Shown here one piece after another: positions 24,831-34,964 of a stretch of DNA of 64,000 bases (position 1 is the stretch's first letter; every line of letters starts with the position of its first letter). Made by a program: the position numbers and the translations under genes. The DNA lies in the NCBI RefSeq assembly GCF_000004195.4, contig NC_030677.2, positions 112,865,036-112,929,035 on the forward strand. The letters are read 5' to 3'. The notes beneath the pieces are model-generated. The model searched no databases. It saw only the letters and a list, made by a program, of their open reading frames with translations, and was not told the DNA's origin. Source of the DNA: Xenopus tropicalis. Taxonomy: Eukaryota; Chordata; Amphibia; Anura; Pipidae.

Positions 24831-25369
24831 ATTTTTTTGTTTCCCTGAATTGCACTTTTAATAAAATTGTTTACTAAAACAATTAATTAATAAAATTGCT
24901 TATTAAAACAATTACTTGGAAACACAATTTTGTATTTATTTATTGTGTAAAAATAAAACACATAAAACTTTGCCATCGAAAAGCTGTAAAGGTCAAATGC
25001 AGAATAAAAAGGATATTTACAATGTTGGATAGCCAGAAAAGCATTGTAAGGTTTTATATATGTGTGTTCTTGCCATAAGCTAAAAGTGCCTCATCAAATT
25101 TTGGGGGGACTAAACTCAATAATTCAAATCAACAACTTTTGCTGCATGTTCCTATCGCAATGTATAGTTATATTTTAAAATGTCAAAAGGTAGGTTGGGC
25201 TATCACAAAATGTTTTTTTTTCCTTTCTGATTGTGCTTACTTGTTTTCTGCTGGACTTTCAGCCTAATGATTCATGGCTGCCTTGCCTTACCTCTACTAT
25301 AGGCAGGTTAACTGTAGAATAATGTTTTTTTTCTACTAAATTGTTCCAAGATCTCGCAATGTTCCAGAC

Positions 25370-25720
25370 TTTGATTACCACTTTCACGTGTGTTACATAT
25401 TCCAGCAGGTGCAGCTTATTGCCTCAAAACTTCCAGTAATAGCTGCCTATATAAACCCAGTCCTGAACTCTTCTCTTGCCTGTTATAGGTCTTAAATGTA
25501 GACCATGTGATGGTCCTGACCATTGATGCAGTCCTAGCGCTTGTTCTGGCTTCTGCTCCTTTTCTGGTTTGACTGGGGTTCTAGATTAGATCTGTTTCTT
25601 GTCCTTTCCCTGCCTTTCCTATTTGACTGTGGTTTTTAGTTCTGACTACTAGTTTGACCCATGGCTTGGCTTATCATATTGTTTTGCCCTTTTCTGAATC
25701 TTTTGTACTGTACTTGAATT
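25370..25720 (+). mobile_element. Possible solo LTR remnant
   Basis: A TATA-like CTATATAAACCC at 25448-25459 precedes a pyrimidine-rich run (CTTTTCTGG, CCTTTCCCTGCC) like those of frog gypsy-type LTRs. No TG...CA ends or target duplication could be fixed, and there is no internal coding region, so this is tentative. Confidence 0.3.
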
Positions 25721-26020
25721 TTCCAGCTAATGTATTAATCTCTCTTCAATATTCTTGTGGGCAGTGTTGGAGTACTGTACTGGGGGGTTTATCGTTCTGT
25801 TATATGTAGAAGGGTGCACCAAGCTCTGGTTCCTTAAACACTCCCTGGGTTTGGGTTGAATCATGTGACATTTAGAAAGTAAGAGTTTAGCTCTGTCCCA
25901 ACATTTAGGAAAACGTTGCTTTAAAATATTCTTTTATATATATATATATATATATATCAGTCCTGATGGTGTCTGCACTCCAAGGCTTTAGTATTCTGTG
26001 GGGTGCACAGCCAAGGGTGT

Positions 26021-26212
26021 GGCCGGCACACCCTTAAAATAAAAAAAAAATTTCTTATTGAAAACTCATTGTTTAAAAACCAACGTTTCGGTCCTCATTA
26101 GGACCTTTATCAAGGATCCTTGATAAAGGTCCTAATGAGGACCGAAACGTTGGTTTTTAAACAATGAGTTTTCAATAAGAAAATTTTTTTGAATTTTAAG
26201 GGTGTGCCGGCC
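26021..26212. repeat. 192-bp near-perfect palindrome heading PLE 1
   Basis: The arms 26021-26116 and 26117-26212 are reverse complements with only a few mismatches in an A-rich patch. The centre is GGATCC. Each arm contains CTTGATAAAGG, GGTCC/GGACC and GAAACGTTGG, facing outward from the centre. PLEs can carry their terminal repeats in inverted order, which would explain it. Confidence 0.92.
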
Positions 26213-26227
26213 ATGGATTATTTCATG

Positions 26228-26263
<36 letters not shown>

Positions 26264-26317
26264 CAGCAACTTTCTTTTTTTGTACAGATGTTGGAGATAA
26301 TTTAACGATGTAATTAC

Positions 26318-27028
26318 TTTACCATTAGAGACCAATTCTATCTACAGTTACGTGGAACTGCGATGGGTTCAAATGTTGCCCCGTCATATGCCAATGCCTT
26401 TATGGCAATGTTGGAAGAACTACACATTTATCGTCATGTGGACTTCACAGGCCACTGTGTGGCCTGGTGGAGATATATTGATGATATCTTTGCGGTATGG
26501 TGGGGTGACGTGGATTCCTTATTGCGGTTCCACGGTAACTTGCAAAAGATACATCCGTCGATATCTTTTACATTAACTTTTGATCGCCAGCAGATTCAGT
26601 TTCTGGATGTCCTGATCTATAGGAATCAGGGAGGTGGTATTAACACATCAATATACACCAAACCCACAGATCGCAATCAAACTTATCGGAGTAATCACTC
26701 AATACATACAAAAAGATCAATACCCATTAGTCAATTGTCTAGAGTAGACAGGATTGTAAGTGATGAACATGAGAAAGTAAAACAACAAGGAGTGATGTGT
26801 AATAAATTCCGAGAAAGGGGTTATCCACAACATGTTTTGCAACAGGCTATAAAGAAGGCAGGTAGAACTAATAAAAAACGACAAAAAGATGTCCGTATTC
26901 CATGTGTCATGCAGTTTAGTTCCTGCAGCAAAAATTTGGGGACCATTTTGCGATGCCATTGGCACATTTTGCAAAGGGCTTATCTCCAAATTATGGATTT
27001 TAAATCACCACCACTCATCTTATTGTAA
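26318..27028 (+). pseudogene. PLE 1 reverse transcriptase, C-terminal part
   Basis: Translation starts within the RT palm: FYLQLRGTAMGSNVAPSYAN (template and primer grip region), then CVAWWRYIDDIFAVW with the catalytic YIDD, then IQFLDVLIYR and IYTKPTDRNQTYRSNHSIH, a typical PLE thumb sequence. It ends PPLILL before a stop at 27026-27028. In Penelope-like elements this RT, related to telomerase, copies element RNA. The N-terminal half, with the first palm aspartate, is missing. Coding continues in another frame (GKTIGNMVTSSRVKA), so a frameshift near 27020 breaks the link to the endonuclease. The motif order makes the PLE assignment firm. Confidence 0.93.
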
Positions 27029-27530
27029 AGGTAAAACGATAGGTAATATGGTCACATCCTCGAGGGTAAAAGCCTAAAGATTGGAGAGACGCACTGATAC
27101 ACACATAGGTCTGAGAACCCCAGGGATGTATCGAAGTTCAGGCTGCACGCAATGCCATAATGTGATCAGAGGCAAGGAATTTATACACCCAGGCACGGGT
27201 CATAAAGTCCAAATACGGGGGCACCATACTTGTATCTCTGAAAATGTAATCTATGCGTTGACTTGTCCTTGTGGACTCATCTATATTGGCGAGACCACTC
27301 AAATGGTTAAGTCGCGCATATCTCAACATAAATCCTCCATTAATCTGGGAAACACCAAATTACCCGTTTCCAAACATTTCTTGGATATGGGCCATAAAGC
27401 AGACCAATTGAAATTTATGGTCCTGGAAGGGATTCCGCCCCTAAAATATGGAGGCAATCGGGAACTCAAATTTAAACAGAGAGAAGTTTGGTGGATAAAT
27501 AAACTACAGTCTTTGGCCCAAAAGGGTTAA
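27020..27530 (+). pseudogene. PLE 1 GIY-YIG endonuclease domain
   Basis: The frame continues from the RT after the shift, with one stop at 27075-27077. It then runs open from 27081 to the stop at 27530. A CTQC pair (CX2C) and a later HHTC give the zinc-finger-like linker known in PLEs. VIYALTCPCGLIYIGET is the GIY-YIG core in its PLE form. RISQHKSSI supplies the conserved arginine, and PVSKHFLDMGH and ELKFKQREVWWINKLQSLA complete the domain with its late glutamate. In active elements this nuclease nicks target DNA for priming. The domain itself looks nearly whole, but with the RT truncated and the frame broken the element cannot move by itself. Confidence 0.93.
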
Positions 27531-27733
27531 ACAAAGACTATGATCTATATCTTTTTTTATGAATGTATATATTATGTCCCAATTGTTTGCACAAAGGGTT
27601 ACACATGCAGGGAGTGTAGGTGGATATAATGGATTGTTTATAACCTTTACCAAGGTATCACCTACCGTGTCACTTCCTGTATTTGACTACTTAATTGGAG
27701 AATTGCACCTGCACTACTGTTTGTCTGTTTGAG

Positions 27734-27768
27734 CTTGATAAAGGGCACATGGCTTGCCCGTAACGTCG
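27734..27768 (+). ncRNA. Hammerhead-like motif in the PLE 1 tail
   Basis: CTTGATAAA is followed by a hairpin (GGGC / GCCC with a 9-base loop) and GTAACGTCG. This matches the hammerhead order CUGAUGA, stem II, GAAA, stem III. The core departs at C3 (U), G8 (A) and the second base of GAAA. PLE terminal repeats are known to carry hammerhead ribozymes. This copy is probably inactive. Confidence 0.5.
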
Positions 27769-28009
27769 CTGAATTACTACAGAAATGCAGGCTACATGTA
27801 AAATGTTTTTATTATTATGAACTGAATATACCTTTTTGCACTTTTTGAAAAAAACTTTTGAGTGCCGCCTTTTCTTGTTGTTTTTTGTATGTGAAGGAGT
27901 AAATGGAATTCTCTTTCTGAGGCAGTGCACACTTTATATATTATTTTTGGAGGCGAGTGCTGCCATAACTTGTGTATATATATATATATATATATTCTTT
28001 TATATAAAT

Positions 28010-30060
28010 CTCATGCTTGATTTTTTGTTGTTGTGAATAATGGATATCCCATGTTTTAACATTGTTTATTAAAGGCATGACTAAGAAATAATTGGTGAAA
28101 ATTGGAAGTCAATATATAGTTTGTGTTTAATGTTTTTTTTTTCTTTGTACATTTAAGTAGATCTTTAAATGTCACCGGTTACTCTAAAATAAGATTTCAA
28201 AGGGAAAATGTCATTTCCATGTTTAATGCTAGTTTTAAAGAAGAGTAAATCAATTTGACATTTTTAAAATCTATTTGTCAAGGACAAGAGCACTGAAAGA
28301 CTTACTTAGGGATAAGATTCATTACTTTTGAAAATTAATTAATTTAAAACACATTTCACATTTTTGGCAATATATAACAGACAATTTATAAAGCACTGAA
28401 ATCTGTTCCATCATTATTATTATTATTATAAAGTGGAATAATTATCATTATTGGAGCTAAAACTACATCAGAATAGAATCAATCTCAGTACTTTATATTA
28501 ATGTATCTGATTTATTTTTTTGGTGTATTGTATTGTAATGTATTCACCCACAGAATATAATAATAATTTTACCACCACTGAAGTTGAGAAGAAAATGGTA
28601 TATTGATGTTTAGACGCACATCTGGTGAAATAATCTAGTATGATAACAAAACAGAATTCTAGAAATATAAAGGCATTTCAAATGCATTGAAAACTAAACA
28701 TTTTGTGTAAATTAGAATTTTTGTATTAGGTAAAAGTAGAACATTTACTGAAAATACTGCAGTATTTAATATTCTTCACACTTAATATTAGCACGGGAGG
28801 CATTAGCTTTGGCAACAAAAATGAAATGTAAATGATATATGCACATGAAAATATTACAGAAATCAATCCAAGAATGTTATTTACAGGGAAATTTAACCTT
28901 ACAAAGAATGTGTTAGTATGTAACAGGTGGACCTTTTATAAGCAATTTTTGCAATTGGTCTCCTTTACAAACCGATTTTAAAATATTAATGCTCCTTTCC
29001 TGTCTTTTTTCCACCTGCAACTCAAAATTCAATCTGAACGTTGGGGTCATTAAACCCAAAACACAAAAATAATATTGACTTTTAGGCTTCATTTTATTGT
29101 TATTCTTGTTTTTTCTTTACCTTTCTTTTCAGGCTTTCTGCTATTTATCCTGAATTTTACCTTAAAAACTGCCACCATTTGCTAGTATTATTAAAGCAGT
29201 AACAGAAAAAATAAACAGATATTATATAATACTGTATGCATTTAAATATAATGTATTGTTACTCTGAACTGGAAAAAAATGAAAGCACTGCTATAGTTTA
29301 TACAAATATACTGTTGAGGAAGCCTGGCTAAAACTGGACTATAGGGGACATGTTTAGCTAGTGGATAACAATGAGCTACAGTATATTCAGTACAATGATT
29401 TCTACTTCATAGGGCAATGACAGCACGGGGCTCCTGAAATTCCTGCCCCTCCATATCCACTGGAATGTCAGCATGTTACAGAGGGAAAACGCAGTGATTC
29501 TGATAGACCCAGAGGGGCAGGTATTTTGGCAGGAGATTCCTGTGAGCAACAAAGTGGCCCAGCTGCCCTTACACATGAGGATGATTAAATGTCATTTGCC
29601 ATTCATTGTTCTCTCCAGAACTTTACAATCAAAACCTTTCTCACATAAAACAGAACATTTGTTGCCAAGAAATGGTTTATTTATAGGTGCTGAATGTACT
29701 TACACAAACTTTAAATACAAAAACAAAAAACTTTAAACTCTAGCAAAAATGATAACCACTTGAAATTTGAGAGTTTAAAAATCATAAAGTATAGACATTA
29801 AAAAATGAAGACTTGCCAGTTTTATTTCAATATTATTTTAAAGCTACATAGATATGCTGTAAGGGAAAGCTAATGTCTTCCAAGCAAACAGCCTATGTAA
29901 AGCCAGTGCTGGTGATTATTGTTGCATAATTGAAAAATATAGGTAAAAAATTCATCAAGTAATTTAAATCGTTAATGTGATAATAAGTTAATAATAAGAG
30001 GCATTTAGTTGCAAATACAATGTTTCTGGTTATTGTATAATGGCAGATCAGCAAAAAATT
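28010..30060. other. Mostly unique non-coding stretch
   Basis: No gene is recognised. 29190-29370 holds a weak T2-like internal segment (GCACTGCTATAGTTTATACA). 29440-29580 holds a moderately GC-rich repeat-like block. 28010-28990 looks unique and AT-rich. Confidence 0.5.
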
Positions 30061-30072
30061 ATATTACCTGCA

Positions 30073-30190
30073 GGTAACCATGGGTTAAATCAAATATAAT
30101 AACAAAAGGAAGCTAGAACCAAGCAGGATAACTGCATAAATGCTTTACTCATACAACATATTTCAGCAAGAATCCTTTATCAAGTGCAAT
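30073..30190 (-). mobile_element. Short PLE-tail insertion with 12-bp duplication
   Basis: This 118-bp stretch is bounded by ATATTACCTGCA at 30061-30072 and again at 30191-30202. On the minus strand it reads CTTGATAAAGGATTCTTGCT, then GAAATATGTTG (30184-30154), the same layout as the PLE 1 hammerhead-like motif. It may be a severely 5'-truncated PLE copy. Confidence 0.55.
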
Positions 30191-30207
30191 ATATTACCTG
30201 CAAGATA

Positions 30208-30750
30208 GTTAGGGGCAGATTTACTAAATCTTTTTTTTTTTCATTTTTATATTTGACTAAACTCATTGACTTTTTTAAATCGTCGCTGCAAAACTCCAGA
30301 CTTTATCGAATTGTTGCTGTGACCATTCAAAAAAGTTGTGATATTTGGACAAAACCCAGTAGAACCTGTAAAGTTTCGAAACAAAAGAAAACAAAAGGAA
30401 TTCTGGGAATGAATTCCAAACTCTTAAAAAAATCCCATTTACATGGGTTTATCCTATAGGCTTAAGCTCACCCACTGGGTTTAAAGCAGAAGCCAGGAAT
30501 TATCCCAACTACAGACCGGTTTCGCCATTCTTGAGACTCATCAGTGTAGTGAAAGAACTTCAAAGAAAGGGAAGGGAACCTCTGCCGTTGACTTCTACAT
30601 GAACTTGGCAAGTTTAATCTTTTAAATTGTTGAATTCGTATTTTAGATTCATAGTAAATCTCAGCGTTTTTTCCAATGCAACCTTTTTGTAAAAGATTCA
30701 AATCGAGTTTAAGATTAAAAATCGATGGTTAGTAAATGAGCCCCTAGTTA
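30208..30750. mobile_element. GGGGCAGATTTACT-family MITE hosting a ribozyme-bearing segment
   Basis: The left end is AGGGGCAGATTTACTAAATC and the right end GGTTAGTAAATGAGCCCCTA, an inverted pair. The centre shares GTAGAAGTCAAYGGCAGA with the element at 52640. About 30468-30560 does not fit the MITE body and contains the hammerhead motif. Confidence 0.6.
30508..30550 (-). ncRNA. Hammerhead ribozyme motif, canonical core
   Basis: On the minus strand the order is ACUACA (stem I, 5' side), CUGAUGA, GUC-loop-GGC (stem II with an 8-base loop), GAAA, CCGG, UC, UGUAGU (stem I, 3' side). Stem I pairs perfectly over six bases. The GUC before UGUAGU is the favoured cleavage triplet. Stem III can only be the palindrome ACCGGU, so one molecule cannot form it stably. 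A dimer, as in newt satellite hammerheads, would be needed. All core bases match the consensus. Activity is not shown. Confidence 0.8.
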
Positions 30751-31559
30751 GTAAATTCTAGTTTTTCTTAAAATAAACTAACATTAATAATAGACTGTTT
30801 AATTGGTTTAAGGAAAAGTAACAGCACCTAGCCAAATGTAACTTATTAGAGATACTTGCAATTAAAGATTTAGCAACATATGAAGCTATTGAAAAATGTA
30901 TCCCTAATTCTTAGTTGTCTGAGGGGCATCCATGGCCTAAAGCGACGCTATCTGTTGTTATTATAAAGCTTAAATGAATATATTTGGATATAACCAACAC
31001 AATATAAATAGCCTCCAGTGAAATGGTTTTGATATTCAGTTCCTGAAAAATAGATACAGTATTTGTTGTGGCACGGCTAGATATTATTGTTATTTTTAAT
31101 ATGATCCTATGCCCAGAAAAAAAAAGGTTAATGGACTTCCTAGCCAAGGATATTTAATGCTGCTGAGAGAGAAATAAGGCTGCAAATGGTGACTACATAC
31201 TTGCACTGTATAGATTACAGGCAACTGTTGAAGAGAAATATGTGTAATAATACAAGTATCATCTCCACGCAAACATTGTGCAGTTGTTTCCTTTGTTACT
31301 ATGTTTGGCTGCTTACCCTAGGGCTTATGGCAAATGTGGTGTTTTAGCCTCAGCCCAGCCACAAGTGAAATTCAATTACCCAGGTTCAGGATTTTCTCAG
31401 ATGTTGGACACTGGCAGAGAAATTATACCATGTTTAAAGGACTTTTCCCTGAGCTGGGCTTTCAATGTGGTCGACTGTTGCTCTTTTTTTTTTTAGGTAG
31501 GCATCTGTTTACTAAAGTGGGGTAGTGGGTTATAATGACTTGCACCAGGCATTGCCTCG

Positions 31560-31640
31560 CCTGCTCCACGCTCACCTCTTTGGCATTGGAGCAAGTCCTC
31601 ACAAGGATCTTTATCAAGAATGTGAGGCTTAAATGCCCTC
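31560..31640 (-). mobile_element. Possible PLE-tail fragment
   Basis: The minus strand has CTTGATAAAGATCCTTGTGA, then GGACTTGC (31618-31591). The spacing matches the PLE 1 palindrome arms, but the GAAA segment is lost. The ends are undefined. Confidence 0.35.
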
Positions 31641-32080
31641 TAACAAGTGAACAAATGGCACAATTCATATAAACACTTTAACCAAATACATGTGTTAAAT
31701 TAGCAAGCATTTTATTTTCTACAGCATGCACTGAGAGGTCACTGATTCTGGCCATGCATTTTTTGCTCAGAAATTTAAGATAGATAATTTACAGGCAACA
31801 ATACATTAGTATAGCAGTAAAATATTTAAATAAACTTTAATAGAGCACTTTCAAACACTGTGAAAGCACCACCCAGTGGAATAAAGGGAAGAGCAAAAGA
31901 CTAAAAGAACATGCATTAAATAGATCTATTTCCAATTCATATTTTTATGCATCCTACAATGCATGTTATGTTTACCACTGAAAAATATTAGTTTTAGGAA
32001 GGTTTAGGAATCTTCCTACATTATTTAGTAATATTTATTAATTGGAATAATGTGGCATTATTAGATTTGACTAATTCATA

Positions 32081-32299
32081 GGGGCAGATTTATCAAAATG
32101 TGAGTTTAAAACTTAATACATAAATACTCACCCATGTTCTATTCATTCCTATGGGATTTTTAGAAACATATTTATCAAATGGTGAACTCTAACTTTCACC
32201 AATTAATAAATACGCTTCTAAAATCCCATAGGAATGAATAGAACATGGGTGAGTATTTATGTATTAAGTTTTAAACTCACATTTTGATAAATCTGCCCC
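32081..32299. mobile_element. Near-perfect palindromic MITE, GGGGCAGATTTATC family
   Basis: The two arms of about 108 bp run from GGGGCAGATTTATCAAAATG to its exact complement. Few mismatches lie between them, concentrated near the TTTCACCAATTAATAAA centre. ATA flanks both ends. The high arm identity points to a young copy or to gene conversion between arms. Confidence 0.9.
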
Positions 32300-34020
32300 A
32301 TAGCGTTACACCATAGCATTAAAATAATACAATTTGTGCTTTTGTGGTGACGTTATGAGTTACTTGCTTGACAGAATTCTGTCCTTGGGTACCAATAAAA
32401 TTCGACTGCTGGTACTTGAAAAAAATCCAGACAGTTAGGAGAGTGTTGATAAATGAGATAAAACTCTAAATGCTTGCAATATTCATAATTTCCCAGTTTG
32501 ACCTTTGATTAATCTCCCCCTATGGGCTAGGCCAGAAAGCAAGTGATTATTAACCCCCAAAAGGCATTTGCAGTTTATCTTTCTAATCAGTATTAATAAA
32601 AAGGCAGATTTTTGTTTTTTAAAAAAAAAATGCTAGCCAGCAACCCACGTGACATAAGGGACACTTTATCAATGGGTGGGATCAAATTGTTTTTGTTCAT
32701 TTAACAAAGGCTTTATTCCTGTAAAACGAATATTTTTTTCACATCGATTTGTTGGCAGTTTTTAATTAAAAAATTCAGGGGCTTCACAGCAATAGACACA
32801 GAATTCTTTGTTTGAATGGGAATTGTTCTCCTATTATCAAGAATCTATTCATCTATTTAACATCAAACCTTACACATTCCCAAATACCTGTACGTTATGG
32901 ACTTCTTCACACAGAGATCTTCACTAATAAGGAAACAGAACTGGATTTTTTTAAAACCTAATTCCTCTCAAAATGATATTAAATTATGGCTCACAAATGC
33001 CAAGAGTCATTATAACCCTGACATGGGGTCAGTTAGCATCTCCGTTCCCACTCGAGAAAATTCAACCAGTAAATAAATCTATGAATATTTGAAAAACATA
33101 AGGAACTCTCTGTGACATTTCACACACAATAAATATTTGTTTTGTTTGTTTGAAGATTTGTCATCAATCGTCACTTTAGCGAAGTAAAAAATTCATTTAT
33201 GAATATATTTATTCTAAAGCTACACACAGCTATAAATAACAGTAATAAGACACTTTATTATTGCTTAGCTAGGTGTGTATATGTATGTAGGCTTGTCTAA
33301 GAATACAAAAAAGAATAAGTGCAAGTCAAGAAATGAATTTAAATAAAGTGAATGCATTGGTAAATAACTCCAAAACTTTGGACAAACATGCTAATTAAAA
33401 ATTATAGCAAATGTGGCTCGATTATAGATATGATGGGACATTTCCCTCCTCTCTTATTATAACTTTATGGTGATTGACTGGATAGAGGGATCACCCCTTT
33501 CTTGATTAATCAGTAGTTTCATTTAATTTCCTTCTCATTTGTGTTAAATTTTCTTTGTACATCATTTTTTGTATTATAACTATTATATATTTTTCTTTGC
33601 ATTTCTTGTGTTTACTTTCATCATACTTTTCTATTTTGTGTAAAGATCTTCCAAGGAAATAGAATGAAAAACTTTTTAACAAGGAAAAGATTATCAGATA
33701 GATTTTTGCATTTAACATATTAATAGTGTACATTTTGGATATTTTTACAGGTAAACAAGCACAGGACTTATATGTCCTTATTATTTAACCCCTCTGTTTC
33801 CCTATATAATTAAGTTTCCTGCATCTGAGCCCAATGAACTACTCCTATGTCTTTCTGAAACATATTTAAGATTAGGCATAGATTCAAGTTAAGGTAAATG
33901 ATTTTGCTAAATGTACACTTGAAGCTTATTTTTTAGAAAAAAAAAATCCAAGCAGTTTATTAGTCACCTCAGAAGTCCAGAGATATATCATATTTAAATT
34001 CTAAATCAATTACCTTTTAC
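32300..34020. other. Repeat-poor stretch, possible regulatory DNA
   Basis: No gene or transposon is recognised. Homeodomain-type sites are frequent (CTTTGATTAATC near 32502, TTTTAATTAAAAAATTC near 32758), as are forkhead-like TGTTTG runs near 33140. Such base composition is also expected by chance in AT-rich DNA. Confidence 0.35.
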
Positions 34021-34030
34021 CACAACCTAT

Positions 34031-34346
34031 GGGGCAGATTTCTCAAAGTATGAAATTACAGTTTAACTCTGTAAAAATCCTCTACTCTTAATTCATTTCT
34101 ATGGATTTTAGAGGCATAGTTATTAATGGGTTGGGGACAGATTTATCAAAATGTGAGATCTCACCATAAAAAAATTCATTTACTTTCTATTAATTCTTCT
34201 GGGATATTTAGAAGCATATTTGTCAAAAGGCGAACTCTAACTTTTACCCATTAATAAATTGGCTTTTAAAAATCCCCTAGAAATTAATAGAAAGTGGGTA
34301 CATCTTTCTGTGTTGAACTCTAATCTCTCATTTATAAATCTGCCCC
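34031..34346. mobile_element. Palindromic MITE with duplicated left arm
   Basis: GGGGCAGATTTCTCAAAGTA at 34031 starts an arm. A second arm start, GGGGACAGATTTATCAAAAT, begins at 34133, and the shared right end TTTATAAATCTGCCCC closes at 34346. TAT flanks the outer ends. Confidence 0.7.
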
Positions 34347-34964
34347 TATGTCTATAATCTTTCATTTATTTACATAAATAACATAATCTTGTGTGGATTA
34401 AAATGCAGAATTTGTATGAGTAGAGCATAAAACTAATATAATCAGATTGTGTGGATCATGCTATATATAACATAAATGACCAATTGCAGGAAAAAAGTTC
34501 CCCATCATAGCACAAAAACTTCCAGAATAATGTACTATACCAAAAAAACCTACAAACAAAAAACACAACAGGAATGAGCAGGAAGCAAATCTAATTTGCT
34601 GGCAAAACAGTTTTATTTTGTGTGCAGATGTGTGAGAACCACATCTGGGAAATTCAGAGAATCAAGTACTTTGAGGACATAGAAAAGAGTTGAGTAGCAT
34701 GATTACAATCTAGTACAAACAAAAAAATTGTGGAATACAAGAGAATTCATTTTTTACATAGAAAAAATAAATTTAACTCAAAATAAGATATGTTTAAATA
34801 AAGGTAAAGATTACAAATGTTTATAAATTTAAACAAAACATTCATACAATAATGATGCAAAAACACAGCAATAGTTTTTACTAAATAGTAAAAAAAAATA
34901 AAAATCTAAATTGATGGGATGTGATCACTGATATACTCAAACTGTGCTTCTGAACTATCTAAGG

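Larger units (their letters stand above)
25941..27991 (+). mobile_element. Penelope-like element 1 (5'-truncated)
   Basis: The element holds, in order, a palindromic head (26021-26212), a (TA)n tract, the end of a reverse transcriptase, a GIY-YIG endonuclease, and a tail with a hammerhead-like motif (27734-27768). The 15-bp sequence ATATTCTTTTATATA occurs at 25926-25940 and 27992-28006, and I read it as the target duplication. TA tracts grew next to both duplicates. RT followed by GIY-YIG is diagnostic of Penelope-like retroelements. Confidence 0.9.

Noticed and set aside
29440..29580. Short open frame in a GC-richer block (LIDPEGQVFWQEIPV)
   Set aside because: The block looks like part of a dispersed frog repeat and has no flanking splice signals.
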